A DNA stretch of 43,363 bases, taken from positions 1 to 43,363 of the forward strand of contig CAIOHR010000154.1 of NCBI GenBank assembly GCA_903858115.1, written 5' to 3'. The notes below the pieces were generated by a model. That model was not told where the DNA came from. It saw only the letters and a list, made by a program, of their open reading frames with translations, and made no database searches. Below are positions 36,917 through 43,363 of this stretch, piece by piece (the stretch's first letter is position 1; the number at the start of each line of letters is the position of its first letter). This DNA comes from an uncultured Pirellula sp. (GTDB lineage Bacteria; Planctomycetota; Planctomycetia; Pirellulales; Pirellulaceae). The translations under genes were made by a program, and so were the position numbers.

Positions 36917-37351
36917 TCAGGAATCGCTCTCATTTCACAATGCCTTCGCGTCACAAATCCGAAACAAACCAAAACGCTCATTTGTCCAAAACCAGGTAAG
37001 GAGGAGGGAACGCCGAAGCGATCCGTAGACCGAACCGCTCTAGATCTCCAACGCCTGTACCGCTCCTAAAAACCGGTTTCCAAAGCCGCGGGATCTATTG
37101 TAACGCGTTCGACCGCATCCCATGCAGCATTTCGCGGCCGTTCCGGAACCCGAACCCAGTGTTCGAGATCGTTTTCCAAAAAAATTTCTTCGATCGTGTG
37201 CGTTTCGCATCCGTATCGCGATTCTCTAGTGTCGACCGAGACTCGCCAGCACTGTTGCAGGCGAAAGCAACCGAGCAGCGTCAATCCGCAAAGCCAGTTG
37301 CCCAACCCTTCGGAAATAAAGAAACAACTTGTTTTAATAGGGATTAGAGCG
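36917..37351. other. Intergenic region between divergent genes
   Basis: I see no convincing gene in these 435 bases. A minus-strand frame at 37066-37305 (TTG start, no usable ribosome site) is possible but weak. The region must hold the promoters of the sigma factor gene (minus) and of the secreted repeat protein (plus), but I find no clear consensus boxes. Confidence 0.5.
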
Positions 37352-38746
37352 ATGAAAAATCAACTCTACCGATTTCTGGTTATGGTAGCGATGGCTGGAG
37401 GGCTGAGCATCAGCTCTCCCGTGATGGCACAAGAAAGGAATGGTTCTGCACCCAAGAAATCCTTCAGTGGAGCCAGCACACTGAACAAGAAAACATCAGC
37501 CGTCAGTTCCACGCCAGCCGCGAATGTCAACCGAGCTGCGGTTGCCCCAGCCACGGGCAAGCCTGCCAGCGGTATTGTTCGCGGGGATCAACGCGGCAAC
37601 CTCGGGGTCGCCATAGTGGTAGGGAATTCTGCCAGCAGTCCTTCCATTGGAAATCAACGTGGCAACCTCGGCATTCAATTGACGACCGGAAAACCTGCCG
37701 GCGGTCCGTCTATCGGCAACCAAGGTAGAATTCCCGACGCAGTACAACACGGTCGCGAAGCCGCAGACGCTGCCGCAGCAGCTCGAGCAGCCTTCGGATC
37801 CTCTCTCGCAGGGATGCCCGAAGGATTCGCGATCCCCAGAGGAAATGCTCGTAGTGGTGGGCCGCAAGCTCCTGACATGTCGTTCGGCGAGGGAGGTTTC
37901 CAAGGTGGTGACATCAAGAATCCGCTCGATCGATTCTCGAGTTCGGGGAATGGCACCGGGATGAATATCCGTCGCGATGCCAGCGAGCAACGGAAAGGTA
38001 CAGTGACGGATCAAAGTCATCTCTCGTTGCGAGGGGATAAGCTCTTGGGCGCCTATTCATCCAGTTCCGGTACCACGCGATATGAATCGAACTACACTCA
38101 GACAGGTGAATCGACCCACTTTGGTCACTCGAGAGAGAGTCATGGAAGGTCGACGTTCTCGACGGCGACTGTAACTGAAACACGAGACACCCGGGGAAGG
38201 CTATCAGGCACAACCTTAGAAACGGGCTACACCCGCGACGGTGGTCGTCACGAAACCTACAAAGCAGTGCATTACGATGGTCGTGGCATCGTGCGTGACG
38301 TTGTCGTGGTGCGAGAGAATAATCGTACCGGCGAGCAAACCAAAGATGTCTACGCTCCTGATGGAACTCTCCAGTCACACTCCAGTTCTCGCGATGTCCC
38401 ACCAGCAAAGGAGCCGGCATCTCAAGGAACTCAATCGACCCAAGCCTGCGATCGCAATCCTAGCGAGGGGGCTTCCCTTGGAGGTCCGACTGGCCCGAGC
38501 GCTGAAACAGTATCCGGCATATCAAGAATTGATCTTCTACGTCAACTCGGCGAAGGTCAAAGCACCGGCGGTGGGACCAACCAAATGCTCAACGGACGGC
38601 TCGGCAACAATCAAGTGCGCCCAATCGGCGAAACAGGTACCAGCTTCGGCGGCCCCAATCGAAACGGCATCAATATCAGTATCAATCCGGAAGAATCGGT
38701 TCGCGGAGGTAACAACACCACCGGCGGTGGAGATCGACCAAACTAA
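37352..38746 (+). CDS. Exported low-complexity repeat protein
   Basis: This is a 464-residue exported protein of unknown function. The ATG at 37352 opens a clear signal peptide (MKNQLYRFLVMVAMAGGLSI, cut after VMAQ). The frame is open much further upstream but with no signal. Residues 55-120 contain three imperfect repeats built around GKPAxG, SIGNQ and RGNLG. The middle is rich in Gly, Arg, Ser and His, with THFGHSRESHGRSTFSTAT-like polar stretches and a beta-type part (TRYESNYTQTGEST, GYTRDGGRHETYKAVHYDG). The end is Gly/Asn-rich. It has no Cys apart from one near residue 370 and no catalytic motif. Composition suggests an extended matrix or wall-associated protein. Confidence 0.7.
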   Translation: MKNQLYRFLVMVAMAGGLSISSPVMAQERNGSAPKKSFSGASTLNKKTSAVSSTPAANVNRAAVAPATGKPASGIVRGDQRGNLGVAIVVGNSASSPSIGNQRGNLGIQLTTGKPAGGPSIGNQGRIPDAVQHGREAADAAAAARAAFGSSLAGMPEGFAIPRGNARSGGPQAPDMSFGEGGFQGGDIKNPLDRFSSSGNGTGMNIRRDASEQRKGTVTDQSHLSLRGDKLLGAYSSSSGTTRYESNYTQTGESTHFGHSRESHGRSTFSTATVTETRDTRGRLSGTTLETGYTRDGGRHETYKAVHYDGRGIVRDVVVVRENNRTGEQTKDVYAPDGTLQSHSSSRDVPPAKEPASQGTQSTQACDRNPSEGASLGGPTGPSAETVSGISRIDLLRQLGEGQSTGGGTNQMLNGRLGNNQVRPIGETGTSFGGPNRNGINISINPEESVRGGNNTTGGGDRPN

Positions 38747-38780
38747 CGGACTGAGACATCGATTCTGAAAAACCACCTCC

Positions 38781-38815
38781 CGCGGGGATCCACTCGATCC
38801 CCGCGTTTTCGTTTT
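38781..38815 (+). terminator. Intrinsic terminator after the repeat protein
   Basis: CGCGGGGATC (38781-38790) pairs perfectly with GATCCCCGCG (38796-38805) around the loop CACTC and is followed directly by TTTTCGTTTT. It lies 34 bp after the stop of the gene at 37352. Confidence 0.92.
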
Positions 38816-39175
38816 GAGCTATCGTTCGAAGACTTGATTTGAACGAATCCTACCCGAACGATCTGATTCGTGATTCTTGCCACGTGCTTCCCCGATTTCC
38901 CGTTCCAGACTCGAACATCCAATTGGAACCGTTCCCCTGTAACCCTTGCGACAACACTCCGGTCGCGCGAATAGACCCTGTCGGTCCCTAAGCCAGTGGA
39001 AAGACCGAATAACGCCAGGTAACACAAGACTTGGAGTCGAGGAATCAGACAGCACATCGTTCAGAGTTGGCAAAGAAAGATTCGCACGATTCTCTTTGCT
39101 TCTCATCGTACGTCATGGTACCTTCACGGCATCGAAAGTCGAATTGATTCCCATCCTCACTCAAGGTCTCCCCCC
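38816..39175. other. Intergenic stretch without a recognised gene
   Basis: These 360 bases follow a strong terminator and precede the gene at 39176. Minus-strand frames at 38743-39057 and 38819-39106 cross the terminator, have no ribosome site and resemble nothing, so I leave them out. The promoter of the 39176 gene should be here. I see no clear repeat. Confidence 0.5.
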
Positions 39176-39922
39176 ATGGAATCTCTATCCCGCCGGGAAT
39201 TTCAACAGAAGTCGCTGGCGTCCCTTCTTACTTGGTCGCTTCTGGAAACACTCTTTTCCCGCGATGCCTTTTCTCAAGAAATCAAGCCCATCGCATCGCA
39301 GTGGCTTGCGAGATTGAATGAGATGAGCGCGGATCTCAAGGGCAAGAAACTGGAGGCTTTGGATTGGCAGAAGCAAGTGGAAAAATTACTCAGCACGGTT
39401 GACCTGCCTGAGATGCTCAGGTTCATCGACTTTGAAACGCTCGCAGCGAGTGCAAAACCAAAAGATCGCGGTGAGCTGAGCTTGCGAGCTAAATTGCCGC
39501 GCGTCGAAGGTCTGCCGACCGAACTCGTCTTCGGACATCAAGTCTTCGCACTCAATAAAGATCGTTCGGTCGTCCCTCACGGTCATGACAATATGGCCAC
39601 CGCGTTCTTGATCCTCAGAGGAGATTTCCGTGGCAGGCATTACGATCGATTGGAGGACGAAAAGGAACATATGATCATCAAACCGACGATCGATCGAGAT
39701 TTCGGACCTGGTTCGTACTCGACCGTGACCGATATCAAGGACAATGTCCATTGGTTCACAGCCAAAACGGATGCTGCCTTCATTTTCAATATCCATGTGA
39801 TGAGTGTTAAACCGGGGCGTACAGGGCGCGTTTATGTCGATCCGAATGGCGAAAAAATTTCTGGCGAGCGCTTGCGTTGCAGAAAGATTGATCACAAGCA
39901 AGCGGAAACGCTCTACGGCTGA
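39176..39922 (+). CDS. Tat-exported cupin-like protein
   Basis: This is a 248-residue protein. The N-terminus has SRREFQQKSL, a twin-arginine type motif, then a hydrophobic stretch and a break near FSQE. Residues 15-80 are helical and charged. Residues 95-215 look like a cupin barrel: VFALNKDRSVVPHGHDNMAT with HGH as possible metal ligands, FLILRGDFRGRHYDR, and HWFTAKTDAAFIFNIHVMSV. This layout resembles small cupin dioxygenase or sensor proteins. No specific substrate can be deduced. The family assignment rests on the spacing of the His residues and the beta pattern, not on a diagnostic motif. Confidence 0.6.
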   Translation: MESLSRREFQQKSLASLLTWSLLETLFSRDAFSQEIKPIASQWLARLNEMSADLKGKKLEALDWQKQVEKLLSTVDLPEMLRFIDFETLAASAKPKDRGELSLRAKLPRVEGLPTELVFGHQVFALNKDRSVVPHGHDNMATAFLILRGDFRGRHYDRLEDEKEHMIIKPTIDRDFGPGSYSTVTDIKDNVHWFTAKTDAAFIFNIHVMSVKPGRTGRVYVDPNGEKISGERLRCRKIDHKQAETLYG

Positions 39923-40081
39923 TCAGGATACGCTTACGAATGGATGGAATGCGAATCAGTAATCGATTCGTATGGTGTCTTCTAGGAAGGTTGGTTTTGG
40001 TTGTCAGCCGTCGGAGAAGATGCTTCGGTGAGAGTTGCGATTCATCAGTCTAGTTCCGTTTGAAAATAGGAGGTACGCTCG

Positions 40082-40765
40082 ATGCGCGTCGTCATCATTC
40101 ATCATAGTGTGCATCATCACAACACGGAGAAGCTAACGGAGGCGATGGCAGGTTCGGTGCACTGCGATGTTCTTAAACTCCATGATGCACGGGAAACGGA
40201 TTTGTCGTCATACGATTTGATGGGGATAGGTTCTGGTATATTCTTTGGGAAGCACCATCCGCGAGTCTTGGATTTTGCGCAGGAACATCGACCGCTTCCC
40301 AAGGCCTGTTTTGTTTTTTCAACTGCTGGAATTCGATGGTTGTATCCCATGTGGCATCGCCCTTTGGTAACGATCCTCGAAAGGAGTGATTGCCACGTGG
40401 TCGCTCAATTCTGTTCTCCTGGATGGGATACGGTAGGACCTTTGAAATACATCGGTGGAATTCATCGAGGTCGCCCCAATGCACACGATTTGGAATCGGC
40501 GAGCCGTTTTGCCGTGAAGACCGTAGAACAGTTTCGACTCGCTGAGCCGCCTCGTTTGGCTGTCGCTAGTCGACAAGCTGTTCGCGAGGAAGTGGGGCTC
40601 TCCCATGCGATGAGTGGTAGTGGTATCGATGGTATTCGTTGGTTGCGACGAATTGCCTACCATCCTTGGAGAATTAGCTTTCCTGTTTGTTCAGCCACCA
40701 GGAGTGCTTCCAAGGGAACAGCCAACCGGGTCTCTCATCCAGTATCAGATCCAATCGATGAATGA
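40082..40765 (+). CDS. Flavodoxin-like protein
   Basis: This is a 227-residue flavodoxin-fold protein. The ATG at 40082 has AGGAGG 8 nt upstream. The FMN phosphate loop region reads HSVHHHNTEKLTEAM, matching the family S-x-x-x-NTEK pattern but with an unusual run of His. GIGSGIFFGKHHP, FVFSTAGI and SPGWDTVGPLKYIGGIHRGRP follow in family order. The core ends near residue 165. The last 60 residues are not conserved flavodoxin sequence. The stop overlaps the start of the CHAD gene by 8 bp, implying coupled translation. The electron partner is unknown. Confidence 0.8.
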   Translation: MRVVIIHHSVHHHNTEKLTEAMAGSVHCDVLKLHDARETDLSSYDLMGIGSGIFFGKHHPRVLDFAQEHRPLPKACFVFSTAGIRWLYPMWHRPLVTILERSDCHVVAQFCSPGWDTVGPLKYIGGIHRGRPNAHDLESASRFAVKTVEQFRLAEPPRLAVASRQAVREEVGLSHAMSGSGIDGIRWLRRIAYHPWRISFPVCSATRSASKGTANRVSHPVSDPIDE

Positions 40766-41747
40766 GATTACCGACATCGGTCAGAGAGACATCGGTTTGA
40801 CCTCGACGGCGAGCAATGATCGCTCCATTGGGAAGGTTGCCATGGAAGCGATTCAAAGACGCATCGAGGACTTGCAACAATGTTGCAAGCTCGTGTTGCA
40901 GTCGAGTTCCCAGGAAGTTGATGCAGATGAATCAGTGCATAAGCATGCAGATGAATCAGTGCATAAGCTTCGTGTCAGTCTACGTCGAACTATTGCCGCT
41001 TTAGAGTTCTTCCGCGAATGGGTTCCCGGTCATCGCTTCCAAAAGACCCGTGCTTCCCTCAAGAAGCTCTTGGGCAGGGCTGGGAATGCAAGAGATTTGG
41101 ATCTGATGATCATCAAGCTAAGGAGCGATCCATCCCGGGGCGCGAAGAAACTGCTTTACAAGCTGACGAAGGATCGGGATCGATTACAGCAACCCCTGCT
41201 CCATCTCGGAAACAAATATTCTGCGGATCATTTTGTATCCGACCTCATCGCGCATTTGTTTCCATCGACCGATCAGCAGGAAGATCCTATCTGGAGTAGT
41301 GCGTATGGTCCCTGGGCGATCGATCGCATTCAAAAACAGGCGGAGCAGTTCATGCATCGTGCTGTGCAGACGAATTCGGACAATAAATCACTGCATCGGC
41401 TTCGTATACTCGGCAAGAAGTTACGATACGGTCTAGAACTCCTGGAACCTATCATGCCCGACGTTCTCGCATCGCCTGTTTACGCTCAGTTGAAAGAGAT
41501 TCAGGCATTGCTCGGTGAAATCCATGACCTCACCGTTCGTAAATCAGCACTGAAGATCTATCGAAACCGGTCCCAGAGGAAATTCATTCGTGACTTCATC
41601 GATCAACAGATCCGAAAGGATAAAGTCGAATTAAAGACTCTCCTCGCTCGATGGAACCGAACTTGGTCTTTCGGCCAATTATCAGCATTCGAAAGGAATC
41701 TCAGGACACTCCTCAGGGTTGACTGTCGAAACGAGTCAATAGACTGA
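40758..41747 (+). CDS. CHAD-domain protein
   Basis: This is a 329-residue CHAD protein, an all-helical fold with conserved His that binds inorganic polyphosphate. The ATG at 40758 lies inside the end of the flavodoxin-like gene, and an in-frame start at 40614 would extend into that gene without homology. The two CHAD repeats are visible: SVHKLRVSLRRTIAALEFFR with LGRAGNARDLDLM in the first half, and SLHRLRILGKKLRYGLELL with LLGEIHDL in the second. Just before the first conserved His helix an 8-residue tandem duplication (ADESVHKH, ADESVHKL) is present. CHAD proteins gather at polyphosphate granules. A link with the flavodoxin-like partner is undescribed to my knowledge. Confidence 0.88.
   Translation: MNEITDIGQRDIGLTSTASNDRSIGKVAMEAIQRRIEDLQQCCKLVLQSSSQEVDADESVHKHADESVHKLRVSLRRTIAALEFFREWVPGHRFQKTRASLKKLLGRAGNARDLDLMIIKLRSDPSRGAKKLLYKLTKDRDRLQQPLLHLGNKYSADHFVSDLIAHLFPSTDQQEDPIWSSAYGPWAIDRIQKQAEQFMHRAVQTNSDNKSLHRLRILGKKLRYGLELLEPIMPDVLASPVYAQLKEIQALLGEIHDLTVRKSALKIYRNRSQRKFIRDFIDQQIRKDKVELKTLLARWNRTWSFGQLSAFERNLRTLLRVDCRNESID
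40923..40968 (+). repeat. 24-bp in-frame tandem duplication in the CHAD gene
   Basis: GCAGATGAATCAGTGCATAAGC occurs at 40923-40944 and again at 40947-40968 (shown here as one 22-base unit split as GCAGATGAATC and AGTGCATAAGC), with AT between, giving a 24-bp period. It doubles ADESVHKx in the protein without changing frame. Zero mismatches suggest a recent event. Confidence 0.9.
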
Positions 41748-41879
41748 TGTTTTAAAATGCAAATACAGGAAGCTGAACGTTCCGGCGTTCGACAAACTGA
41801 CAGCACGCGATCGCGTCGTTCCAACAGCGTTGGTACATGTTCCGGAACCAATCTTCGATCAAGCCTTTCATCCAGGTAC

Positions 41880-42227
41880 CTTTGGATGAAGGAAGACGAC
41901 CGCATCCTGCAAACGCTACCTGAAGCCTGAGTTGCTCATCATGGATGATAGGGGGGATGAAGCAACCGCCGAAGCGATCTTGGTGAATATCTCTTTGAAA
42001 TCATCATGCGTCGACAAGAACTGAAATCAACGATGATGACCATCAATCGACCATTAGAAGATTGGGGCAAATTGATCGGCGATGTGCCCAGTGCGACAGC
42101 GATCTTAGACCGATTTCTGCTTCAATCAGCGTTGTTTCTGCTGACTGGTAGGAGTTATTGCTTGGGAGCGAGCGAAAATAATTCCAAAAGGGGCCTAAAC
42201 GCCCACCGAGTCCGATACCTATACTAA
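41880..42227 (+). pseudogene. Decayed IS21-family istB
   Basis: This is the remnant of the ATP-binding helper protein of an IS21-type element. In one frame RYLKPELLIMDD (about 41914-41949) carries the Walker B motif. After a run of six G (41951-41956) and an extra T near 41980 the match continues in another frame: SDLGEYLFEIIMRRQELKST (from 41973), then INRPLEDWGKLIGDVPSATA and ILDRFLLQSALFLLTGRSY. IstB normally has SNRP at that point. No Walker A part, no istA and no terminal repeats are seen. At least two frameshifts make it dead. The frame then runs on to about 42227 in unrelated residues. Confidence 0.75.
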
Positions 42228-42349
42228 GCTAGGTGGCAGAATCTTTCTTGAGGGTAGTGTATTTCCTGAAAGAGAAGAAATACAAGCAGCTTTATCAAGA
42301 GCAGAAGTCGTTGCGGAAAGGCAAGTAGGCCGATCCGCCTAAAAACTAG
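42228..42349. other. Gap between istB relic and gene cassette
   Basis: These 122 bases have no recognised gene. One plus-strand frame reads SFLRVVYFLKEKKYKQLYQE and a short Lys-rich end, stopping at about 42330, and another reads RIFLEGSVFPEREEIQAALS and stops at about 42343. Either could be the tail of a lost gene. I cannot choose between them. Confidence 0.4.
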
Positions 42350-42355
42350 TTAGCC
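42331..42355 (+). other. attI-like or attC-derived recombination junction
   Basis: CGATCCGCCTAAAAACTAGTTAGCC ends in GTTAGCC (42349-42355; the segment is CGATCCGCCTAAA plus AACTAGTTAGCC). It resembles the class 1 attI core region, which reads CGCCCTAAAACAAAGTTAG, and the last six bases TTAGCC are the exact complement of GGCTAA in the inverse core site at 42938. This is what is expected where a circular cassette was inserted between G and TT. No second arm of an attC is visible upstream, so an attI-type site or a worn attC is likely. Confidence 0.45.
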
Positions 42356-42370
42356 ATTAAGGAGAAAACA

Positions 42371-42943
42371 ATGCCATCCAGCTATCCTCATTTAGTTATT
42401 GCTCGAATTCCTGGGCATATTGAGCCAATGGATCGCGGAGAAAGATACGAAGATCCGCTAACTGAAGAACTGCAAAAAGCTGCGGCTGGTGAAGTCACAG
42501 GCGGAGGAAGCCAGCTTGACGAGAACTTTTTCATTAGGTTCGTTGATATAGAAATTTGTTTGGCTAACCTAGATTCTGCGATTTCTCTGGCTACAAAAGT
42601 GTTAGAGTATTGTGGTGCACCAAAAGGTTCCAAGCTTCTTTTTGAGAGAGAAGGCGCTGAACAGGAAATCCACTTTGGAAAAATGGAGGGCGTGACTCTT
42701 ACTCTAGATGCTAACCTGCCTGCGGAAGATTGGGAGAAATATGCAGGCGAGGTTTGGCAGACTATCGAAAACCTTCTTAGAGAAGAGTCCTTAGGTTCCA
42801 TACACGGCAGCAAAGCGACAGATGAGGTAACTGAGGTGTATTTATATGGTCCGTCGTCTGAGAACATTATCAAGGGTTTAGAGCAATTTAGGTCGAATTT
42901 CCCCTTGTGTAAGAACTCGACTGTACGAGTAATGAATGGCTAA
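42371..42943 (+). CDS. Gene-cassette protein of unknown function
   Basis: This is a 190-residue soluble protein I do not recognise. The ATG has AAGGAG 6 nt upstream and lies only 21 bp after the presumed crossover point, as usual for integron cassettes. The stop codon TAA is inside the inverse core site GGCTAAC (42938-42944) of the attC. The protein is acidic, with no signal, no membrane segment and two Cys. It looks alpha/beta: a short Tyr/Pro/His start (SYPHLVIARIPGHIEPMD), a ferredoxin-like middle (FFIRFVDIEICLANLDSAIS, then LEYCGAPKGSKLLFE), and a repeat of that theme at the end (TEVYLYGPSSENIIKGLEQF). Two such halves would suit a binding or immunity-type protein, but that is a guess. Codon use is more AT-rich than in the neighbours. 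Confidence 0.8.
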   Translation: MPSSYPHLVIARIPGHIEPMDRGERYEDPLTEELQKAAAGEVTGGGSQLDENFFIRFVDIEICLANLDSAISLATKVLEYCGAPKGSKLLFEREGAEQEIHFGKMEGVTLTLDANLPAEDWEKYAGEVWQTIENLLREESLGSIHGSKATDEVTEVYLYGPSSENIIKGLEQFRSNFPLCKNSTVRVMNG

Positions 42944-43001
42944 CCAAAGCCTGGAGCTGATCGCCCATTGGGCTCGGGCCAGCTCAGGCATTCCGTTATG
43001 C
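42938..43001 (+). other. attC site of an integron gene cassette
   Basis: These 64 bases have the full attC layout. The inverse core site GGCTAAC is at 42938-42944. The left inner arm GCCTGGAGCTG (42949-42959) pairs with CAGCTCAGGC (42980-42989) leaving one unpaired G, the extrahelical base typical of attC. The loop holds a small stem GCCC-ATT-GGGC (42963-42973). The core site GTTATGC is at 42995-43001. The core site pairs only partly with the inverse core site, as expected when its last six bases belong to the next DNA. The matching six bases TTAGCC are found at the front of the cassette (42350-42355). Confidence 0.7.
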
Positions 43002-43363
43002 TTTCCAGCACTTTGATACAGCCGACAAAAGTCGTTGGATTCCAGGCGTTTGCGATTGCCGGTTCTAAGCCCCGGAAGGGCGGAATGGAATAGCCAGGGG
43101 TGCTAACCTCATCATTACCCACATTTTGATTCAATCTAGAATTCTAACTCCCTTGAAATCAAACGAAAACCCTGCGATTTTCTCCCCCTCGCCCCCTTTT
43201 AGGGGGAGGGGGCCGGAGGGGTTAGGGGTAGAGTTGTCAGCAACAAATCTCCGGTTCAGTGATTTGTTTAGACCTTCTAGGCATAGTAAGGCATTGCTGG
43301 CGAAGCCAAGAACCCAATCAGAACGCAGGGCAAAACCCCTCACCCTCAGCCCCTCTCCCCTAA
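43002..43363. repeat. Right-edge region of intergenic repeats
   Basis: No gene is seen. At about 43045-43117 a segment with GATTGCCGGTTCTAAGCCCC, GGAAGGGCGG and AGCCAGGGGTGCTAACC resembles a dispersed repeat of planctomycete intergenic DNA. At 43184-43212 a C-rich arm (CCCCCTCGCCCCCT) faces a G-rich arm (AGGGGGAGGGGG) across TTT, followed by GCCGGAGGGGTTAGGGG. The last 25 bases (CCCCTCACCCTCAGCCCCTC) start what looks like another copy of the same C-rich repeat, cut by the window edge. Confidence 0.5.

Noticed and set aside
37066..37305. Possible small minus-strand gene upstream of the repeat protein
   Set aside because: It needs a TTG start with the purine run too close to it, resembles no family and would overlap the region expected to hold the promoter of the 37352 gene. 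A real gene is not excluded.
38743..39106. Two overlapping minus-strand frames after the repeat protein
   Set aside because: They cross a strong intrinsic terminator and have neither ribosome sites nor recognisable motifs.
43184..43212. C-rich and G-rich facing arms as a terminator
   Set aside because: There is no upstream gene to end within 240 bp on the plus strand and no T-run after it. It fits a dispersed intergenic repeat better.

Overview
The window looks like chromosomal DNA of a planctomycete, probably a relative of Rhodopirellula, Blastopirellula or Pirellula. The evidence is a DUF1559 protein with a prepilin-like N-terminus, a giant Cna-B/SdrD-type surface protein with an LExR-type N-terminal motif, a Ser/Thr kinase fused to WD40-like repeats and paired with an ECF sigma factor, palindromic intergenic repeats of the kind common in Pirellulaceae, and a complete Planctomycetes-Verrucomicrobia (PVM) type bacterial microcompartment (BMC) operon.

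Layout. 1-508: no recognised gene, short repeats. 509-5620: secreted WD40 protein followed by the giant surface protein. 5631-8353: a Tat-exported N,N-dimethylformamidase-like protein divergent from a WYL-domain regulator. 8354-11537: zinc-ribbon protein, an intact DUF1559 protein, and a decayed patch with an internally deleted DUF1559 pseudogene and a broken PIN-domain (VapC-like) toxin gene. 11673-20520 (minus strand): the BMC operon, in order of transcription a DeoR regulator, PduL phosphotransacylase, two hexamer shell proteins (BMC-H), acetate kinase, pentamer shell protein (BMC-P), CoA-acylating aldehyde dehydrogenase, BMC-P, a protein of unknown function, BMC-P, class II sugar-phosphate aldolase and, beyond a large palindromic repeat, a lactate/malate dehydrogenase. 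20823-30026: housekeeping and unknown genes (Old Yellow Enzyme family protein, DUF445, cytochrome c-prime-like protein, beta-CASP metallo-hydrolase, GAPDH, YgiQ radical SAM). 30045-30709: a GC-rich foreign remnant holding the last codons of a type I restriction specificity subunit, a HabA-like membrane protein and the first codons of a truncated gene. 30951-41747: papain-like-fold candidate, kinase and sigma pair, repeat-rich secreted protein, cupin-like protein, and an overlapping flavodoxin-CHAD pair. 41748-43363: a decayed IS21-type istB, then what looks like a single integron gene cassette (gene plus attC), then intergenic repeats.

How the genes work together. In the BMC operon the aldolase should split fuculose- or rhamnulose-1-phosphate into DHAP and lactaldehyde. 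The aldehyde dehydrogenase would make the acyl-CoA, PduL would swap CoA for phosphate, and the kinase would recover ATP and release the acid. Three BMC-P and two BMC-H proteins build the shell. Four proteins (PduL, aldehyde dehydrogenase, aldolase and the unknown protein) carry a similar short amphipathic tail that fits a shell-targeting peptide. A sigma-70-like promoter and two 17-nt direct repeats 21 nt apart lie just upstream of the DeoR gene and are a good candidate for autoregulation.

The least ordinary items are the lone gene cassette at 42350-42995, the EP-bearing protein of unknown function in the BMC operon, the MDH/LDH hybrid active site, and the cluster of decayed mobile or defence genes.
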